Shown here piece by piece: positions 6,064 to 8,564 of a DNA stretch of 8,564 nucleotides. Positions within the stretch are counted from its first letter, which is position 1. Each line of letters begins with the position of its first letter. Source of the stretch: Alphaproteobacteria bacterium (GTDB taxonomy: Bacteria > Pseudomonadota > Alphaproteobacteria > Rhodobacterales > Rhodobacteraceae); NCBI GenBank assembly GCA_003695135.1, contig RFIR01000063.1, forward strand, positions 1 through 8,564. Reading direction: 5' to 3'. The notes under the pieces were generated by a model. The model was not told the DNA's origin, did not search any database, and saw nothing but the letters and a program-made list of their open reading frames with translations. Both the position numbers and the translations under genes were made by a program.

Positions 6064-6672
6064 ATGCCTTCATCCATGCGGCGGCTTCTCGGTGCGGCTG
6101 GTGCCATCATCCTGTCCACTGCCCTCTCGGGCGCGGCGCTTGCGGCCTGCGATCCGGGCAAGGCGGGCGAGGATCTGACGGCAGACGAGGCCGAGGCGGT
6201 CTATGACTGCATCGCCGCCGATCTGCAGGCCGGCTATGCCAAGGGACCCAAGCGCTGGATCCCGGCCGATTACGTGAAGAACTACCGCAGCTGGACCCGG
6301 GTCAGCGCCTTTCCCGCCGCGCCGGGTTTCCATGGCGGGCGGTTTCTGGTCACCTGGGTCAATGAGGTCGGCGCCGCGGAGTATCTTAAATATGCCGAGA
6401 ACCCCAACATCCCCGCCGGCACGCTGATCGCCAAGGAATCCTTTGCCGTGGACGACAATGGCAAGGTGCAGAAGGGCCCGCTCTTCCTGATGGAGAAGGT
6501 CGCGGCCGGCAAGTCGCCGCAGACCAATGACTGGTATTACATGATGGTCAGCCCCGGCGGCGCACCGATGGCGGTGAATGTGATGACGGCCTGCAACGAG
6601 TGCCACATGGAAAACTATGGCCATCAGGGCGGATTGGGATATCCGGTCGAGGATGCGCGGATATCCAACTAG
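6064..6672 (+). CDS. Periplasmic cytochrome P460 family protein
   Basis: A 202-residue exported c-type haem protein of the cytochrome P460 family. Characterised members oxidise hydroxylamine or bind nitric oxide in the periplasm; the activity here is inferred. The signal peptide is clear: MRRLLG, a hydrophobic core to about 24, and a cut after ALA (27). Cys29 and Cys49 in the mature N-terminus could form a disulphide. The P460 domain spans about 66-202, with YRSWTRVS, GFHGGRFLVTWVNEVGA, IPAGTLIAKESF, GPLFLMEKVAAG and DWYYMMVSPGG, ending in the haem site CNECH (177-181) and GHQGGLGYP. True P460s carry a Lys covalently linked to haem; Lys124 in GTLIAKESF is a candidate, but whether this is P460 or the non-cross-linked cytochrome c'-beta cannot be settled here. 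The start at 6064 follows AAAGGGGA with 8 nt spacing. The last 20 bases overlap the DUF3179 gene. Confidence 0.88.
   Translation: MPSSMRRLLGAAGAIILSTALSGAALAACDPGKAGEDLTADEAEAVYDCIAADLQAGYAKGPKRWIPADYVKNYRSWTRVSAFPAAPGFHGGRFLVTWVNEVGAAEYLKYAENPNIPAGTLIAKESFAVDDNGKVQKGPLFLMEKVAAGKSPQTNDWYYMMVSPGGAPMAVNVMTACNECHMENYGHQGGLGYPVEDARISN
6637..6666 (+). promoter_or_regulatory. 9-bp hairpin holding the DUF3179 start codon in its loop
   Basis: GGATATCCG (6637-6645) and CGGATATCC (6658-6666) pair perfectly over 9 bp. The 12-nt loop GTCGAGGATGCG contains GAGG and the ATG at 6653-6655. Each arm contains the palindrome GGATATCC, so the two copies are also direct repeats 22 bp apart. In mRNA the structure would present or mask the initiation site, and ribosomes finishing the P460 gene (stop at 6670-6672) would unwind it, coupling the two genes. 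Confidence 0.5.
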
Positions 6673-7663
6673 GCTCCGTCTCGCCGCGGCGCTTGTCTTC
6701 GTGGCGGTCCTGCTGGCCGCCGCCGCCGGTGCCGCCGAGGCGCCGGCCCACTGGCGGCTGGAATGGCCGCGCACCGACTTCTCGCGCAGCGCGGTCTCCT
6801 TCGACGAGATCCTGTCCGGCGGGCCACCCAGGGACGGGATTCCGGCGATCGACACGCCGAAATTCGCCACCGTCGCGGCGCAGAAGGATCGGCTCGCCCC
6901 CAACGAGCCGGTGCTGAGCCTGCAGATCGCCGGCGATGCCCGGGCCTATCCGCTGCAGGTGCTGATCTGGCACGAAATCGTCAACGACACGGTGGGCGGG
7001 GTGCCGGTGGCCATCACCTATTGCCCGCTGTGCAATTCCGGCATCGCCTTCAGGCGCGTCGTCGGCGGGGCCGAGACCACCTTCGGCACCACCGGCAAGC
7101 TGCGCCATTCCGATCTGGTGATGTATGACCGGGCGACCGAAAGCTGGTGGCAGCAATATTCCGGCCGCGCGATCGTGGGAAAGATGACGGGGGCACAGCT
7201 GGACCGGCTGCCGGTGCGGCTGGAATCCTTCGCCGATTTCGCCGCCCGCCATCCCGAGGGCAGGGTGCTGGTACCCACCGGAGACGTGATGCGCAGCTAT
7301 GGGGCCAACCCCTATATGGGCTATGACCGCGCCGCGCGTCCCTTCCTCTATCGCGGGCGCTATGACGGGCCGGGCCGGCCGCTGATGCGGGTGGTGACGG
7401 TGGAAGGATCGAAGACGGCCTGGAGCCTCGAGCTTTTACGCAAGAAGGGCCGGATCGAGGAGGGCGATCTGGTGCTGAGCTGGAAGCCCGGTCAGGCCTC
7501 GGCGCTCGATCAGGCGGTGATCGCGAAGGGCCGCGATGTCGGCACCGCGCTGGTCCAGCGCCGCCATGCCGACGGCACGCTGGAGGATGTCGCCTATGAG
7601 GTGCCCTTCGCCTTTACCTTCCTCGCCTTCACCCCCGACGGCATTATCCGCCATACCGAATAG
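6653..7663 (+). CDS. Exported DUF3179 domain protein
   Basis: A 336-residue protein with the DUF3179 domain, a bacterial family with no established function that I know of. A signal peptide is visible: MRGYPTRLRL, a long Ala/Val/Leu core and a probable cut after GAAEA or AAGAA (about 25-30), which places it in the periplasm. DGIPAIDTPKF (about 62-72), AGDARAYPLQVLIWHEIVND and GGVPVAITYCPLCNSGIAF are the family hallmarks; the CPLC pair and the His of WHEIVND could bind a metal or do redox chemistry, though this is inference. FGTTGKLRHSDLVMYDRATESWWQQYSG continues the domain. The ATG at 6653 is chosen over 6617 because it directly starts the signal peptide and has GAGG just upstream, though closely spaced. 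It overlaps the P460 gene by 20 bp, so the two are probably co-translated and may act together. Confidence 0.9.
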   Translation: MRGYPTRLRLAAALVFVAVLLAAAAGAAEAPAHWRLEWPRTDFSRSAVSFDEILSGGPPRDGIPAIDTPKFATVAAQKDRLAPNEPVLSLQIAGDARAYPLQVLIWHEIVNDTVGGVPVAITYCPLCNSGIAFRRVVGGAETTFGTTGKLRHSDLVMYDRATESWWQQYSGRAIVGKMTGAQLDRLPVRLESFADFAARHPEGRVLVPTGDVMRSYGANPYMGYDRAARPFLYRGRYDGPGRPLMRVVTVEGSKTAWSLELLRKKGRIEEGDLVLSWKPGQASALDQAVIAKGRDVGTALVQRRHADGTLEDVAYEVPFAFTFLAFTPDGIIRHTE

Positions 7664-7704
7664 CGCCGCGCCGCTTGCGCGCCGCTGCCGCGCGTGATTG
7701 CCTG

Positions 7705-7720
7705 CCGCCACCAATGGCGG
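7705..7720 (+). repeat. 6-bp hairpin touching the next gene's ribosome site
   Basis: CCGCCA (7705-7710), loop CCAA, TGGCGG (7715-7720) form a perfect stem in the 68-bp gap after the DUF3179 gene. Its right arm includes the first two bases of the Shine-Dalgarno of the next gene, so it might modestly affect that gene's translation. There is no U-tract, so it is not a clear terminator. Confidence 0.35.
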
Positions 7721-7726
7721 AGGAGG
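7719..7726 (+). promoter_or_regulatory. Strong Shine-Dalgarno of the ThDP enzyme gene
   Basis: GGAGGAGG ends 5 nt before the ATG at 7732. It is the best ribosome site in the window and fixes the start of the partial gene. Confidence 0.75.
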
Positions 7727-7731
7727 CGGGC

Positions 7732-8564
7732 ATGTCCATCAGCACCGGCGAGGCGACGATACGGCTTCTGGCCGAATACGGTGTCGATACCGTCTTCGGC
7801 ATTCCCGGCGTGCACACGCTGGAGTTTTGCCGCGGGCTGGGCGCGGGCAGCGCGGTGCGCCACATCCAGTGCCGCAGCGAGATGGGGGCGGGGCTTGCCG
7901 CCGACGGCTATGCCCGCGCCTCGGGCAGGCCGGGCGTGGTGCTGACCATCTCCGGCCCCGGCGTGACCAATGCCGCCACGCCGCTGGGCGTGTCGTGGAA
8001 CGATTCTGTCCCGGTCCTGCTGATCTCGGCCGATACCGCGCGCGGGGCCCAGGGCAAGGGCTGGGGCGTGCTGCATGAGGTGAGCGATCTCTGCGCCGTG
8101 ACCCGGCCGCTGACCGCGTTTTCCGCCCGGGCGATGCGGTCTGCCGATTTGCCCGAGCTGCTGGCGCGCGCCTTTGGCGGCTTTGGCGCCGCCCGCCCGC
8201 GCCCGGCCCATGTCGCCATTCCTGTCGATCTGCTGGAGGAGGCGGCAGACGGGGGGTGGAGTGCGGTTCCGGCCCCATCCCGCCCGCAGCCGGCGCCCGA
8301 GGCGATCGCAGAGGCCGCCGCGCGGCTGGAGGCGGCGAGAAGGCCGGTCATCATCGCCGGCGGCGGCGCGGTGGACGGGGCGGCGGCGCTGCGGACACTG
8401 GCCGAAAGGCTGGGCGCGCCGATCGTCACTACCAGCGCCGGCAAGGGGGTTCTGGCCGAGGACCACCCGCTGTCGCTGGGCGCCACGCTCTGCCGGCCGG
8501 AGACGCGCGCGCTGCTCGCCGAGGCCGATTGCCTGCTCGCGGCGGGCACCGAGCTGTCGGAGAC
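7732..8564 (+). CDS. Thiamine-diphosphate enzyme, acetolactate synthase / 5-guanidino-2-oxopentanoate decarboxylase type (partial, 3' end off window)
   Basis: An unbroken frame of 277 residues runs off the right edge; the family is usually about 530-560 long, so half is missing. The N-terminal PYR domain shows GEATIRLLAEYGVDTVFGIPG (6-26), GVHTLEFCRGL, GAGLAADGYARASGRPGV and ISGPGVTNAATPLG (73-86), all typical of the acetolactate synthase superfamily. GIPGVHTLE and ADGYARASG especially recall 5-guanidino-2-oxopentanoate decarboxylase (AruI-like, arginine transaminase pathway). Glu50 in CRSEMGAG is the cofactor-activating glutamate; the His and Gln usually around it (RHEQ) are Ser and Met here. 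RPAHVAIPVDLLEEAA ends the first domain. RRPVIIAGGGAVDGAAALR (203-221) opens the central domain, and TSAGKGVLAEDHPLSLG follows. The C-terminal PP domain with the thiamine diphosphate motif lies beyond the window, so the substrate cannot be judged. The gene follows DUF3179 by 68 bp in the same direction and may be co-transcribed. Confidence 0.87.
   Translation, partial: MSISTGEATIRLLAEYGVDTVFGIPGVHTLEFCRGLGAGSAVRHIQCRSEMGAGLAADGYARASGRPGVVLTISGPGVTNAATPLGVSWNDSVPVLLISADTARGAQGKGWGVLHEVSDLCAVTRPLTAFSARAMRSADLPELLARAFGGFGAARPRPAHVAIPVDLLEEAADGGWSAVPAPSRPQPAPEAIAEAAARLEAARRPVIIAGGGAVDGAAALRTLAERLGAPIVTTSAGKGVLAEDHPLSLGATLCRPETRALLAEADCLLAAGTELSE

Noticed and set aside
5787..6161. Minus-strand open frame in the DUF2189/P460 intergenic region
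   Set aside because: No ribosome site, no domain, and it overlaps the signal-peptide region of the P460 gene in antisense.
7594..8466. Minus-strand open frame (290 residues) across the DUF3179 end and the ThDP gene
   Set aside because: Arg/Gly/Gln-rich shadow; the plus strand holds a recognisable ThDP enzyme with a strong Shine-Dalgarno.

Overview
The window is GC-rich (roughly 70 % by eye) and gene-dense. Third codon positions are strongly G/C, Shine-Dalgarno sites are purine-rich, and neighbouring genes overlap. With a periplasmic cytochrome P460, a ModABC transporter and a GGT-like amidohydrolase, this points to an alphaproteobacterium, probably of the Rhodobacterales type. The assignment rests on general resemblance, not on a marker gene. 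I saw no rRNA, tRNA, CRISPR array, insertion sequence or phage gene.

Layout. Positions 1-229 hold no gene I can defend, only GC-rich dyads. A minus-strand gene (230-1822) encodes a cytoplasmic-looking Ntn-hydrolase of the gamma-glutamyltransferase family whose substrate-site motifs differ from classical GGT. A 334-bp divergent region follows, with a small AT-rich island at about 2024-2060 and a hairpin just before the next start. A compact plus-strand molybdate uptake operon comes next: modA (2157-2993, GTG start chosen on its ribosome site and signal peptide), modB (2997-3665) and modC (3658-4788). The genes are 3 bp apart or overlap by 8 bp. No modE or modD is seen.

The modC end faces a minus-strand gene (4906-5706) for a multi-pass membrane protein of the DUF2189 type; two GC-rich hairpins sit between the two stop codons. 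A 357-bp divergent intergenic region carries a perfect 7+3+7 dyad and a second 7-bp inverted repeat. A plus-strand pair follows: an exported cytochrome P460 (6064-6672) and an exported DUF3179 protein (6653-7663). These overlap by 20 bp, and the second start codon lies in the loop of a perfect 9-bp hairpin. After a 68-bp gap with a strong Shine-Dalgarno, a thiamine-diphosphate enzyme of the acetolactate synthase / 5-guanidino-2-oxopentanoate decarboxylase type begins at 7732 and runs off the right edge.

How the genes may work together. modABC is one functional unit bringing molybdate to the cytoplasm for molybdenum cofactor. The P460 and DUF3179 proteins are probably made together and exported together, so a shared periplasmic redox role is reasonable but is an inference. 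The GGT-like, DUF2189 and ThDP genes look like independent accessory or metabolic genes. I see no clear defence or mobile system; the least explained items are the P460-DUF3179 pair with its structured junction and the GGT-like enzyme with altered substrate motifs.
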